The notes: generated by a model not told the origin, from the letters alone. A stretch of 64,000 nucleotides of DNA from Thermoplasmatales archaeon I-plasma (GCA_001856825.1 ATMD01000001.1:486831-550830), one strand, 5' to 3'. Shown: positions 17,742 through 25,791, counted from the first letter of the stretch. Program-made: numbers and translations.

Positions 17742-18827
17742 ATGAAGAACGAACTCCAGATATCCTTGCTACTGATCGGATTGATTTTTGCAATCAACGC
17801 CATCTTTGGGGGGTTCGTCCAGATATATGCTGGTCACCTTGGTGACAAATATGGTTTCAAGAGAATTATACTTATCTTCGCATTTACCTATATCCTTACC
17901 TTGCTCCTTCTCTTTTCAAGCGCCCTGTTCTTCCCAATCCCAATGGTATTTGTCTTATTGTTCATCGTCAATCAGGCAGTGGGAAGCCTGATAATGCCTT
18001 CGTTGAGTGCGCTGTTATCCATTAGCAGCGACGTGCCTCTTGCAGGCTTCTCGTACATGAGGGTAGCCTCGAACCTGGGCTGGGCGTTTGGCCCAGCTTT
18101 GGCGGGCGTGATAGCTGGTACATTGGGCTATCCGTACATATACTTCGTTGCAGCACTCACTGCAATAGGCACATTCCCGTTGTACTTCTTCCTAAGGGAA
18201 ATGAAGGTGGAAGGGAAGGAAATTGAGAGATTTTCGTTCCACAAGGTGAACAAGGAACTGTACCTATTCGGAATAGGGGTTGTTTTCCTTTTCGTTGTTG
18301 TTTCCCAGTTTTCTGTTACACTATCAATCTATGCAAACAATTTTGTAGGCCTCAGTACCAGTGCTATAGGCCTTATCTATTTCGTAAACGGCATTTCCGT
18401 CGCAGCATTCCAGTTGCCCATATACCGGTTGGTCAGGAGGATCGGCTTATGGAACGGTATGATCATTGGTTCCGTGTTGTATATCATTGGATATTTCTCT
18501 ATGGCCTTAGACCATAGTCTCTGGCAGTTCATGGTATCCATGCTCATTGTGACGATGGGGGAGAATTCTGTTACCCCGACGGGAAGTGCGATGGTTTCAA
18601 AGATAGCAAATGGAAAGTCGCTCGGAGCCCACATGGGCGTTTACAACTTCTTCATGTCCCTTGGGAGAGGTATGGGACCAAGCTACGGTTCTTTCCTGCT
18701 CTCATACCTCGTCAGTCCGTTTGACATCTGGGGCTTGGCAGTAGTCCCTGCATTGGTCGGGATAGTCGTATTTGTAACAAGACGATCTGAAGAAAATAAA
18801 AAGAATCCTTCTATGCCGTTTTCTTAA
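17742..18827 (+). CDS. MFS transporter with displaced or lost start codon
   Basis: 361 residues from the first ATG. The frame is open upstream to TAA 17643-17645, and those codons encode a first transmembrane helix (NVIIISIGSSIRTFGTGGVW) that MFS proteins need, but no ATG, GTG or TTG is present. ACG at 17652 (followed by DRRNVII) with GGGAG before it looks like a mutated ATG. The visible part has eleven hydrophobic segments and the MFS loop motif GDKYGFKR between helices 2 and 3. The substrate is unknown. It follows the broken phosphodiesterase, so this short stretch may be decaying. Confidence 0.75.
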   Translation: MKNELQISLLLIGLIFAINAIFGGFVQIYAGHLGDKYGFKRIILIFAFTYILTLLLLFSSALFFPIPMVFVLLFIVNQAVGSLIMPSLSALLSISSDVPLAGFSYMRVASNLGWAFGPALAGVIAGTLGYPYIYFVAALTAIGTFPLYFFLREMKVEGKEIERFSFHKVNKELYLFGIGVVFLFVVVSQFSVTLSIYANNFVGLSTSAIGLIYFVNGISVAAFQLPIYRLVRRIGLWNGMIIGSVLYIIGYFSMALDHSLWQFMVSMLIVTMGENSVTPTGSAMVSKIANGKSLGAHMGVYNFFMSLGRGMGPSYGSFLLSYLVSPFDIWGLAVVPALVGIVVFVTRRSEENKKNPSMPFS

Positions 18828-18844
18828 AATTTTATCGTCTAAAG

Positions 18845-18997
18845 TCAATCTTTCATTAAGTTAAGAATAAATGCGGATATTAGCCACATTATACCGATAA
18901 GGTCAAGAAGTATCTGATTGGAATAAATGCCGTACCCGAATATACCCAAGGGTACGATATAAAATAGAAGAAATAGAATAAACGATCTCGGGCTCAT
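18845..18997 (-). CDS. Small two-helix membrane protein downstream of rpl12
   Basis: A 50-residue frame, ATG 18997 to TGA 18845-18847, starting 8 bases after the rpl12 stop on the same strand and so co-transcribed with the ribosomal operon. Residues 6-23 (ILFLLFYIVPLGIFGYGI region) and 29-47 form two hydrophobic helices separated by YSNQ, with a short charged C terminus MKD. I do not recognise a family. Tight spacing and the clean two-helix pattern make it a credible gene. It could be a membrane-linked partner of the Sec or ribosome machinery encoded in the same operon, but that is speculation. Confidence 0.6.
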   Translation of the reverse strand: MSPRSFILFLLFYIVPLGIFGYGIYSNQILLDLIGIMWLISAFILNLMKD

Positions 18998-19005
18998 TCA
19001 GATAT

Positions 19006-19311
19006 CTACCCGAACAAAGCACCGAGTCCAGCGACTGCTTCTTCTTCGCTCTTTTCGTCCTTCTTTTCCTCTTTCTTCTCTTCCTTCTTTTCTTCCTTCT
19101 TCTGAGGCTCTGCCTGCGCTACCGGCTGCGCGGCCACCATGGATGATTTTATTGCCTCTTCTATGTTGACTCCCTCCAGGGAAGCAACAAGACTCTTTAC
19201 TCTAGCAGGGTCAGGTGTGACTCCAGCTGCCTTGAGTATCTGTGTAATACCATCTTCGGTGATCGGTTTTCCGACAGAGTTCAGTATCAGTGCGCTGTAT
19301 ATGTATTCCAT
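19006..19311 (-). CDS. rpl12: Large ribosomal subunit stalk protein L12 (P1)
   Basis: 101 residues from the ATG at 19311; an in-frame GTG at 19320 is rejected because its bases form the ribosome-binding site GGGTGA of the ATG. Residues 1-60 are the archaeal P1 dimerisation domain ([17 protein letters not shown]). A Lys/Glu-rich hinge ([10 protein letters not shown]) follows, and the tail ends in GLGALFG, which recruits translational GTPases. It is the last ribosomal gene of the L11-L1-L10-L12 series, 53 bases after rpl10. Confidence 0.94.
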   Translation of the reverse strand: MEYIYSALILNSVGKPITEDGITQILKAAGVTPDPARVKSLVASLEGVNIEEAIKSSMVAAQPVAQAEPQKKEEKKEEKKEEKKDEKSEEEAVAGLGALFG

Positions 19312-19364
19312 ACTTTTCACCCCTAATTACTCCAAGATAATAAACTAAGCGTCTTAAACATTTT

Positions 19365-20219
19365 CTATGCACCCCTTGGAACCTTGCCTTCCAGAGACTT
19401 TGCAATGGAGTTGCCTTTTGCAAGGAGCATTTTGATATTCTCCTTCGTCGGATATGAAGCAGCCAAGCTGACAGCAATCGCATTCTTGTAGGCATTTGAT
19501 ATGAAAATAGGTGCTGTTTCTCTGTTGTAGTAGTTGATGTGTAACGACAGGCCTATGGCCATTGAGTGACCTGCCACAAGTTTGTTTACGAAGTCTTGGG
19601 TTGATGATCCAAGCACGCTCTTCTCGAAGACTATGCCTTCCTCATAGGCAGCCCTGAAATCCAGACCTATCTCAAGGGGCATTATTTCAAGTTTTGCCAT
19701 TGCAATGGCTTTTTCCTTAGAAATTTTCTCCCCCTTCTTAACAAGAACAGTCTCCTTCCTTATGACAACTTTCCCCTGGTCTATAGACGCTGGTATCCCT
19801 GCTTTTTGCAGTTCTCCGACGACTGGTCCCGGCTTGAGACTGGTTGGTTTTGCTTCAAGGACAATGTCCTCAGGTGCAGTCTCTCCTCCCTTCGCAGGAG
19901 CCCTCGTCCTGCTGCTTTCGATCTCCCTGAAAAGTTTGAATGGGTTCTCTTTTGAGAATATTGCTGCAACAGGTCCGTCCATGTAGTTTTCCATCCCCCT
20001 TATTGCTTCAATGTTCATCTCTTCAAAAGCTCTCTTGAGGAATGTTTTCTTTACCACCTTTATCTTCGCTTTTCCCCTCAGTGCCCTTCTTATCTCTTGG
20101 AACTGCTTACCGGGTACTCGCTCGATACCAACAAGTGCTATTGACTTCGAGTTCCTTATGTCCTCTGAAAGGGACTTTATTGCCTGGTCCTTGGATTCAG
20201 AGAACCTGTTTTCCTTCAT
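19365..20219 (-). CDS. rpl10: Ribosomal protein L10 (P0), lacking the acidic C-terminal tail
   Basis: A 284-residue stalk base protein. The N-terminal rRNA-binding domain (residues 1-100, with LVGIERVPGKQFQEIRR) is followed by the archaeal insert domain (about 105-180) and spine helices (NAYKNAIAVSLAASYP, KMLLAKGNSIAKSLEG). It then ends at VPRGA. The last spine helix, the charged hinge and the GLGxLFG tail seen in many archaeal P0 proteins are missing, and no continuation exists in another frame before rpl12. Fewer L12 dimers may bind. It begins directly after the rpl1 stop. Confidence 0.92.
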   Translation of the reverse strand: MKENRFSESKDQAIKSLSEDIRNSKSIALVGIERVPGKQFQEIRRALRGKAKIKVVKKTFLKRAFEEMNIEAIRGMENYMDGPVAAIFSKENPFKLFREIESSRTRAPAKGGETAPEDIVLEAKPTSLKPGPVVGELQKAGIPASIDQGKVVIRKETVLVKKGEKISKEKAIAMAKLEIMPLEIGLDFRAAYEEGIVFEKSVLGSSTQDFVNKLVAGHSMAIGLSLHINYYNRETAPIFISNAYKNAIAVSLAASYPTKENIKMLLAKGNSIAKSLEGKVPRGA

Positions 20220-20864
20220 TTACTTCACCTCAACCTTTACTGCAGGACCCATCGTAGTTTTCACATATACTGTCCTGATGTTGTCCTCACCCTTCTCTAG
20301 CTTGGACTCTATCCTCTTTATTACTTCCAGTCCATTCTCGACTATTTTGTCTACTTCCATGTCCTTGGTGCCTATGGGCACATGAACTACTGGCTTCTCT
20401 TTGCTCCTCGCCTTGACTGTCCTTCTCAGGTTATTTATTATGGGAACGGGATCTACTGTAGCTGGAATTGGCCTAGGCATCTTTCCTCTTGGTCCCATAA
20501 TACCACCCAGTATCTTACCAACCCTGGGCATCAGAGCTATCTCTGCAAGGAAAAAATCTGTCTCGTTGACCATTTTTTTAGTCGCTCTCTTGTTGTCGCT
20601 CATCTTGTCAAGTTCTTCAGCGGATATGAATTTATCAACAGAACCCTTTGCCTTAGATGCCATTTCGTTTCCTGAAATCAATCCGATCTTTACCTTTCTC
20701 CCCCTTCCATTAGGGAGTACTATCTCCTCGTTGATTCTGTTCTTTGGATTTGACAAATCAACATCCTTGAGGTTTATCGCAATATCTATTGTCTCCCCAA
20801 AATTCCTCTTTGGAGACTTATTTATTGCCTCCTCTAGACTCTTCTTTAAAGTTTCGCTTTCCAT
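20220..20864 (-). CDS. rpl1: Ribosomal protein L1
   Basis: A 214-residue protein of the L1 stalk of the large subunit. The signature MPRVGKILGGIMGPRGKMP region at about residues 111-130 and the N- and C-terminal TMGPAVKVEV strand that complete domain I are present. L1 is known to repress its own mRNA in several archaea by binding a structure like its rRNA site. A hairpin at 20876-20910, between rpl11 and this start codon, is a candidate for such a site. It is co-transcribed with rpl11 upstream and rpl10 downstream. Confidence 0.95.
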   Translation of the reverse strand: MESETLKKSLEEAINKSPKRNFGETIDIAINLKDVDLSNPKNRINEEIVLPNGRGRKVKIGLISGNEMASKAKGSVDKFISAEELDKMSDNKRATKKMVNETDFFLAEIALMPRVGKILGGIMGPRGKMPRPIPATVDPVPIINNLRRTVKARSKEKPVVHVPIGTKDMEVDKIVENGLEVIKRIESKLEKGEDNIRTVYVKTTMGPAVKVEVK

Positions 20865-20875
20865 TAGTATACACC

Positions 20876-20910
20876 AGAGTAGTCTCGCGAGCGCAGGGCT
20901 CTTCTACTCT
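20876..20910 (-). promoter_or_regulatory. Hairpin between rpl11 and rpl1, candidate L1 autoregulatory site
   Basis: AGAGTAG at 20876-20882 pairs with CTACTCT at 20904-20910. Inside, GAGC (20889-20892) pairs with GCTC (20898-20901) around a 5-base loop, giving two helices joined by an asymmetric internal loop. The structure overlaps the rpl11 stop and ends 12 bases before the rpl1 ATG. The layout resembles a stem-internal-loop-stem L1 target, but the identity of the loop bases was not matched to a consensus. Confidence 0.45.
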
Positions 20911-21376
20911 AGATGGCGATTGACCCGTCTTTAATAAGTTTTTGTATCTCCCTTGGATCCTTGCCATCAACTGTAATGCCCATCGACACGCAGGTTCCCA
21001 GCACTTCCATTACAGCTGACTTTATGGAACTCGCTGTCATGTTGTCTATCTTCATCTCTGCCACCTTCTTTATCTGACTTACCTTGAGGTCCCCCGATGT
21101 TTTTGTCTTTGAGGCACCGGTAGCAGTCTCAATTCCAAGCTCCTTTTTCAGGAGTGCAGATACTGGGGGTTTTCCAACGGATATTTCAAATTTCTTTGTT
21201 TCCGGGTCCACTATAACCTTTACGGGTACCTGCATACCAGAGAACAATTTTGTCTTGTCGTTTATTTCCTTCAGCACTAGGCCAATGTTTACACCCATCG
21301 GTCCAAGTGCAGGTCCTAGTGGCGGTCCGGCAGTTGCCTTTCCACCCTCAACCATTACAGATATTTCTTGCGGCAT
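20909..21376 (-). CDS. rpl11: Ribosomal protein L11
   Basis: A 155-residue protein of the GTPase-associated centre. The N-terminal domain carries GGKATAGPPLGPALGPMGVN, the signature of the family, and the C-terminal rRNA-binding domain includes KIDNMTASSIKSAVMEVLGTCVSMGITV. Length is normal for archaea. The gene begins 3 bases after the spt5 stop, within the ftsZ-secE-spt5-L11-L1-L10-L12 operon. Confidence 0.95.
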   Translation of the reverse strand: MPQEISVMVEGGKATAGPPLGPALGPMGVNIGLVLKEINDKTKLFSGMQVPVKVIVDPETKKFEISVGKPPVSALLKKELGIETATGASKTKTSGDLKVSQIKKVAEMKIDNMTASSIKSAVMEVLGTCVSMGITVDGKDPREIQKLIKDGSIAI

Positions 21377-21379
21377 TCT

Positions 21380-22195
21380 TTACACCTCTTTCTCCAACAA
21401 TTTTACAGAATCAGCTTTCACAGTGAGCGGAATTGGTACGATTGCATTCTGAAGTTCAAGTGTTATTTCATCCTTCTGACTGTCTACATGAGTAATCCTT
21501 GCCTTCTCACCCTTGAATGGTCCTTCAGTCACCTCTACGAAATTGCCAACTCCAAGGGACTCTACTGCTGGCTTGGATACCAGGTAATTCTCTATCTCAG
21601 ATAGCTGAACTTCTCCAGCTATCATGTTCCTTGCACCTCGCACCGTCCGGAGCAGTCCCATGGTCCTGTCCGGGTAGAGCGTTTCAATAAAAATATAACC
21701 TTTTACGTCTGGAGGAACGAGTATCGAGAATATGTACTCCTGTTTCTCTATTTTTGCCTTCAGGCCAATGTCTCTTGCGATCTTAATCTCCTGTCCAATT
21801 GTCGTCTTGACGACAATTATTGTCTGTTTCACCTTAATGGAGAAGAGATTGCTTGAATTTCCATCTGATTTCAGTATTACTGTTGCGTAGTCCCCTATTT
21901 CCCCTCCCTTTGGAGTCTCGACAGATAGTGAATGGACCTCATTTGACTTGGGCTTCAGCTTGTATTGTATCTTCAGCAGGTCCTGGTTCTTAGGGGATAT
22001 AGCTACCTGTTTGCCCCTCTTCTGTTCCTCTATCAGGAACCATTCTATTTCTTCCTTCTGTTCGTGGATATCTAGTGAGAGCTCTAAGGACCCCTCCTTC
22101 TCCACGCCTTCTTCGTTTTCTATGACCAGGTTGAATGGTACTTTCTTGTTGGTGCCAACTTCCGAATCCTTGCCGTCACAGCTCCATTTGACCAT
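21380..22195 (-). CDS. spt5: Transcription elongation factor Spt5 (NusG-like) with an extra N-terminal domain
   Basis: 271 residues, where archaeal Spt5 proteins are usually near 150. The NGN domain begins at about residue 127 (IIVVKTTIGQEIKIARDI) and binds the RNA polymerase clamp; the KOW domain follows from about 215 (GNFVEVTEGPFKGEKARITHVD) and contacts the ribosome or RNA. The first 125 residues are an added strand-rich domain (FNLVIENEEGVEKEGSLELS) resembling an Ig-like fold. That comparison is by eye only. It starts at the base after the secE stop codon, the usual archaeal order. Confidence 0.9.
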   Translation of the reverse strand: MVKWSCDGKDSEVGTNKKVPFNLVIENEEGVEKEGSLELSLDIHEQKEEIEWFLIEEQKRGKQVAISPKNQDLLKIQYKLKPKSNEVHSLSVETPKGGEIGDYATVILKSDGNSSNLFSIKVKQTIIVVKTTIGQEIKIARDIGLKAKIEKQEYIFSILVPPDVKGYIFIETLYPDRTMGLLRTVRGARNMIAGEVQLSEIENYLVSKPAVESLGVGNFVEVTEGPFKGEKARITHVDSQKDEITLELQNAIVPIPLTVKADSVKLLEKEV

Positions 22196-22420
22196 CTACG
22201 GCACCTTGAAAAGAACGTTCATAAGGAGGTAGATGATGAACCCAACCCCCCCTATAATTATGATTCCAATCCCCGTTATCAGCGAAGATTTCCCGAATTC
22301 ATCCCTGGTTGGCTTTTTTGCCATTTTGAGAATTCTGGAATACTTTCCTCTACCTATCTTCTTTACTCGTTCTGTAATAGAATCCTCTAGATCCTCTATC
22401 CTATCATCCATCTCAACCAT
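22196..22420 (-). CDS. secE: Preprotein translocase subunit SecE (Sec61 gamma)
   Basis: A 74-residue single-span membrane protein. A charged amphipathic helix (RILKMAKKPTRDEF, about residues 29-42) precedes the transmembrane segment LITGIGIIIIGGVGFIIYLL, the SecE/Sec61-gamma signature. It clamps the SecY channel in the cytoplasmic membrane. A second ATG at 22411 could also start the protein. It lies 12 bases after ftsZ and abuts spt5, a gene order conserved in euryarchaea. Confidence 0.9.
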   Translation of the reverse strand: MVEMDDRIEDLEDSITERVKKIGRGKYSRILKMAKKPTRDEFGKSSLITGIGIIIIGGVGFIIYLLMNVLFKVP

Positions 22421-22432
22421 ATATGGCTACCT

Positions 22433-23425
22433 CTAAACGTACTTGTTTTTGGCTCCTACCAATATGGCTAATACCTTTATATCATTTTTCATAGTCTCAT
22501 CGATCCTTGCGCCCCATATGATTCTCGCATTGGGGTTTATCCTCTTCTTAATCTCATCGAGAACTGTGTGCGCCTCTTCAACTGACATGTTTGAACTGCC
22601 CGTAACGGAGACTATGGCTGACGTTGCAGTTGATATTTCAAGATCCAGCAGTGGAGAGCTTAGCGCCTTCTTTGCTGCCTCCAAGGCTCTTTCCTGTGAA
22701 CCTGATTGTCCCATACCTATCATGGCTGTTCCTCCGTCCTTCATAACAGTCTTCAAATCATTGAAATCAAGATTTACCAGTCCAGGCTTGGTGACAAGTT
22801 CAGTCAATCCCTTTATGGATTTCATAAGTATCTCGTCCGCGAACCTGAAGGCCTCATTTAGCGGCAATCTTGGGACTATCTCCAGAAGTTTATCGTTGGG
22901 TATGATTACAATCGTATCCGATTTCTCCTTCAGTTTTTCAAGTCCCCACAGGGCATTCTCCTTCCTCATAGTACCCTCTGACGAGAATGGAGTGGTTACG
23001 ACTGAAATTACCAGGGCACCGGCATTCTTTGCCACTTCTGCGACAACTGGTGCTGAGCCTGTTCCCGTTCCCCCTCCCATGCCTGCTGTAATGAATACTA
23101 TATCTGCTCCTTCTACCGCTTCGTTTATGTCTATTTCTGCCTCCCTTGCAGACATCTCACCTATCTGTGGTATGGCTCCGGCGCCGAGCCCCCTAGTTGT
23201 CCTCTTCCCAAGTAAGATCTTTTTGGAGGCCTGGGTGAGGAGCAGATGCTGCGCATCCGTATTTGCTGCTATTATGTCTGCGCCTTGTATTCCCTCCTCC
23301 ATTATCCTGCTGATGGTGTTTGATCCTGATCCTCCGCAGCCAAAAATTTTGATGCTTGTTTTCAAGCTTTTCAAAACTTCTATTAACTCTGCGTCGGTGT
23401 CTTGAAATGTTTCGTTGTCAGGCAT
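22433..23425 (-). CDS. ftsZ: Cell division GTPase FtsZ
   Basis: About 330 residues from ATG 23425; a GTG at 23437 is rejected because a TATA-like box at 23455-23463 places the transcript start near 23433. The GTP-binding loop reads GCGGSGSN, the tubulin signature GGGTGTGSAP is complete, and the T7 loop NLDFNDLKTVM needed for GTP hydrolysis by the neighbouring subunit is present. It forms the contractile ring. The protein ends at the globular C-terminal domain with no conserved tail peptide. It heads the operon with secE, spt5 and the ribosomal stalk genes. Confidence 0.95.
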   Translation of the reverse strand: MPDNETFQDTDAELIEVLKSLKTSIKIFGCGGSGSNTISRIMEEGIQGADIIAANTDAQHLLLTQASKKILLGKRTTRGLGAGAIPQIGEMSAREAEIDINEAVEGADIVFITAGMGGGTGTGSAPVVAEVAKNAGALVISVVTTPFSSEGTMRKENALWGLEKLKEKSDTIVIIPNDKLLEIVPRLPLNEAFRFADEILMKSIKGLTELVTKPGLVNLDFNDLKTVMKDGGTAMIGMGQSGSQERALEAAKKALSSPLLDLEISTATSAIVSVTGSSNMSVEEAHTVLDEIKKRINPNARIIWGARIDETMKNDIKVLAILVGAKNKYV

Positions 23426-23437
23426 ACTAACTACCAC

Positions 23438-23463
23438 TTTGACAAATTATTTCGATATTTATA
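23438..23463 (-). promoter_or_regulatory. ftsZ promoter: TATA box and TTTGACAAA element
   Basis: TATAAATAT (minus strand, 23455-23463) lies about 26 bases from the inferred start near 23433, leaving a leader of under 10 bases before the ATG at 23425. TTTGACAAA at 23438-23446, between the box and the start, matches nine bases of the pentamer cluster in front of the RHH/FtsZ-like locus at 27473. Confidence 0.5.
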
Positions 23464-23528
23464 TGTGATGCTGCAAGGGCAAGTTATACTCCCCATATCA
23501 CGAAACCCATCTTAGATAAGAAAAGATG

Positions 23529-24335
23529 TCAGTGGTCATTCCTTGCATACCCATGCGCCATGGACTTGTTAGCAAGTACAAACGATTTTTCCCCGTTGAA
23601 CCCAACGGCACCAAGGGAATATTTGGAATGGCCTGCAATTGATTCCCACTCTTTCTCAAGATTGTCCCTGTTACAGTAGAGGTCATATGATAACTGTCTC
23701 CTGATTATCTCCTCTCCTACTCCAGTTGCTGCAATGCCAAAGCCATTCTTCACCAGAATCCCAGAGCCGGGAATGGGGGTATCTCCCACCCTCCCCCTCA
23801 TCATAGGGCTGGAACCACCAGTCGATAGTGCTGCTGCAATCTTTCCGTTGAAGTTTGCAACAGCGCCGACTGTGTCCACAGACCTTGCTTCTTGGTAGAG
23901 GAACCTGGGGTCCTTTTTAGCTTCTGCTTTTGCCTCTTCCAACCTCTTCCTTGCTTTATCTGTCGTAGGATCGTACATGGGATGACCCTTCTCCCTTGCA
24001 AACTTTGTTGCACCGTCCGCGCATAGAATCACATGGGGGCTGCTCTCCATAACCTCCCTCGCTACCTGGACGGGATTCTTAACGAATTCTATGTTTATAA
24101 CAGATCCGAAATTACCTTCTATCATCACAGCAGCGTCCATCTGGATGCTTCCATCTAGCCTCATTACTGAACCTGTGCCTGCATTGAAGTTTAGGTCGTC
24201 TTCCATGTATTTTACTGCTGCTACCACAGCATCAAGGGGATCCTCGTAGTTGATTGCATAGGATGCGTACTTGTCAAGCAAACCGCTCAGCTCATTACTG
24301 CTCCCGACCCCGCCATGAAGAATGATTTGTCTCAT
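23529..24335 (-). CDS. Isoaspartyl peptidase / plant-type L-asparaginase (Ntn hydrolase)
   Basis: A 268-residue precursor that should cleave itself before Thr155 in SVDTVGAVA, making the Thr the catalytic nucleophile. The N-terminal ILHGGVG and NAGTGSVMRLDG, and the later STGGSSPMMRGRVGDTPIPGSG that binds substrate, are typical. The family hydrolyses isoaspartyl dipeptides, repairing or recycling damaged proteins, and often asparagine. It is divergent from pyrB, 50 bases apart. Confidence 0.92.
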   Translation of the reverse strand: MRQIILHGGVGSSNELSGLLDKYASYAINYEDPLDAVVAAVKYMEDDLNFNAGTGSVMRLDGSIQMDAAVMIEGNFGSVINIEFVKNPVQVAREVMESSPHVILCADGATKFAREKGHPMYDPTTDKARKRLEEAKAEAKKDPRFLYQEARSVDTVGAVANFNGKIAAALSTGGSSPMMRGRVGDTPIPGSGILVKNGFGIAATGVGEEIIRRQLSYDLYCNRDNLEKEWESIAGHSKYSLGAVGFNGEKSFVLANKSMAHGYARNDH

Positions 24336-24385
24336 GGGTCTGAATGCGTCAAGGATAAATATTTATTACGCGCGTTGTTCAATAA

Positions 24386-25309
24386 ATGATGTGGTTAAAT
24401 CGTGACATCGTTTCTATTGGCGACTTCAGCGTTGACGAGATAATGGAGATAATTGACAAAGCGAACAAGATGGTCCAATATGCAAGTTCAGGCCACCCCG
24501 AAAGACCACTTTCCGGCAAGATAGTTGCTACTCTTTTCTACGAACCTAGTACTAGAACTAGGCTGAGCTTTGAGTCAGCAGCTATGAGGATGGGCGCAAG
24601 GGTGCTTGGGTTCGGATCTCTTGAGGGGAGTTCTGTAGCTAAGGGCGAGACGCTCTCAGACACCATAAGGATAGTCAACAGTTATTCAGACGCAATTGTG
24701 CTGAGGCACCCTGCTGAAGGTGCTGCCAGGCTTGCGTCAGAGTTCGCAGACGTTCCAGTCATAAATGCGGGAGACGGTGCTGGGCAACATCCAACCCAGG
24801 CACTGCTGGACATTTTTACAGTATGGAAGGAATCAGGTCCCGTGAATGGAAAAAGCATAGGTTTCGTGGGCGATTTGAAATACGGTCGAACGGTGCATTC
24901 ACTCAGCAAAGCACTCTCGATGTTCGACGTCTCCCTTTACTTCATTTCACCGGAGGAATTGAAGATTCCAAAGCACATAAAGAAAGACATTGAAAAGAGG
25001 GTTCCTGTAAGGGAGACTAAGAATTTGGAGGACGTGATCGAGGAACTGGACGTTCTGTACGTCACAAGAATCCAGAAGGAGAGGTTCCCTGACATCGAGG
25101 AATACAAGAAAGTTGCAGGAATATACGTAATAAGGCCTTCTCTCATATCGAGGGGTAAAAAGAACCTGATCATAATGCATCCGTTGCCGAGAGTCGATGA
25201 GATACCGCCGGAGATAGACCATCTACCTCAGGCCAGATACTTCAAACAGGCATCCTACGGTGTGCCAGTCAGGATGGCAATTCTTGATCTTATACTGAGG
25301 GGTGAGTAG
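24386..25309 (+). CDS. pyrB: Aspartate carbamoyltransferase catalytic subunit
   Basis: A 307-residue enzyme that joins carbamoyl phosphate and aspartate in pyrimidine synthesis. The carbamoyl-phosphate loop YEPSTRTRLSFE, VLRHPAEGA and GDGAGQHPTQALLD, and the aspartate loop region MHPLPRVDE are all intact. AAATATTTA at 24356-24364 is centred 26 bases before the first of two adjacent ATG codons, so the message is probably leaderless. The regulatory subunit gene begins immediately after its stop. Confidence 0.95.
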   Translation: MMWLNRDIVSIGDFSVDEIMEIIDKANKMVQYASSGHPERPLSGKIVATLFYEPSTRTRLSFESAAMRMGARVLGFGSLEGSSVAKGETLSDTIRIVNSYSDAIVLRHPAEGAARLASEFADVPVINAGDGAGQHPTQALLDIFTVWKESGPVNGKSIGFVGDLKYGRTVHSLSKALSMFDVSLYFISPEELKIPKHIKKDIEKRVPVRETKNLEDVIEELDVLYVTRIQKERFPDIEEYKKVAGIYVIRPSLISRGKKNLIIMHPLPRVDEIPPEIDHLPQARYFKQASYGVPVRMAILDLILRGE

Positions 25310-25780
25310 ATGACAGAAGAGAAGATGCTCAAGGTCGAGAAAATTAGACGTGGAACCGTGATAGACCACATCCCAGTCGGAAGGGCATTCAAGGTGCTCA
25401 AGATACTGAAGATCTCAAGCGATCCAGGCGTGACCGTTAGCATTGCTATCCATGTCAAGAGCAAGAAGATGGGATTGAAGGACGTTGTGAAGATAGAAGA
25501 CAGGATACTGGATTCATCGGAACTCAATAAGATTGCGCTCATAGCTGATGGCGCAACGATCACAATAGTTGAGGACTATGGCGTTATCAAGAAATTCGTA
25601 GTCAAGCTTCCTGACATTATAACAGGAATACTCAAATGCAGCAACCTAAAGTGTGTTTCTAACATGGAAGGGAGCATAATCCCGTCTTTTACACTTATTT
25701 CAAAAGAACCGCTTACGATAAAGTGCCACTATTGTGAAAGGGAGATGGAAACGGAAGAGATCGTTGAGAATATCCTCTAG
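25310..25780 (+). CDS. pyrI: Aspartate carbamoyltransferase regulatory subunit
   Basis: A 156-residue subunit. The N-terminal allosteric domain begins LKVEKIRRGTVIDHIPVGRA and binds nucleotides; the C-terminal domain carries the zinc site CSNLKC and CHYC that holds it to the catalytic trimer. The gene begins directly after the pyrB stop, so the two are translated from one message. Length matches the family. Confidence 0.95.
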   Translation: MTEEKMLKVEKIRRGTVIDHIPVGRAFKVLKILKISSDPGVTVSIAIHVKSKKMGLKDVVKIEDRILDSSELNKIALIADGATITIVEDYGVIKKFVVKLPDIITGILKCSNLKCVSNMEGSIIPSFTLISKEPLTIKCHYCEREMETEEIVENIL

Positions 25781-25791
25781 GTAAGACGGCC

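Noticed and set aside
20401-20934. A 177-codon plus-strand frame
   Set aside because: It lies opposite rpl1 and has low-complexity Ser/Leu content typical of antisense frames.
22443-23405. A 320-codon open frame on the plus strand
   Set aside because: It is the exact antisense of ftsZ, has no family motif, and reflects codon bias.
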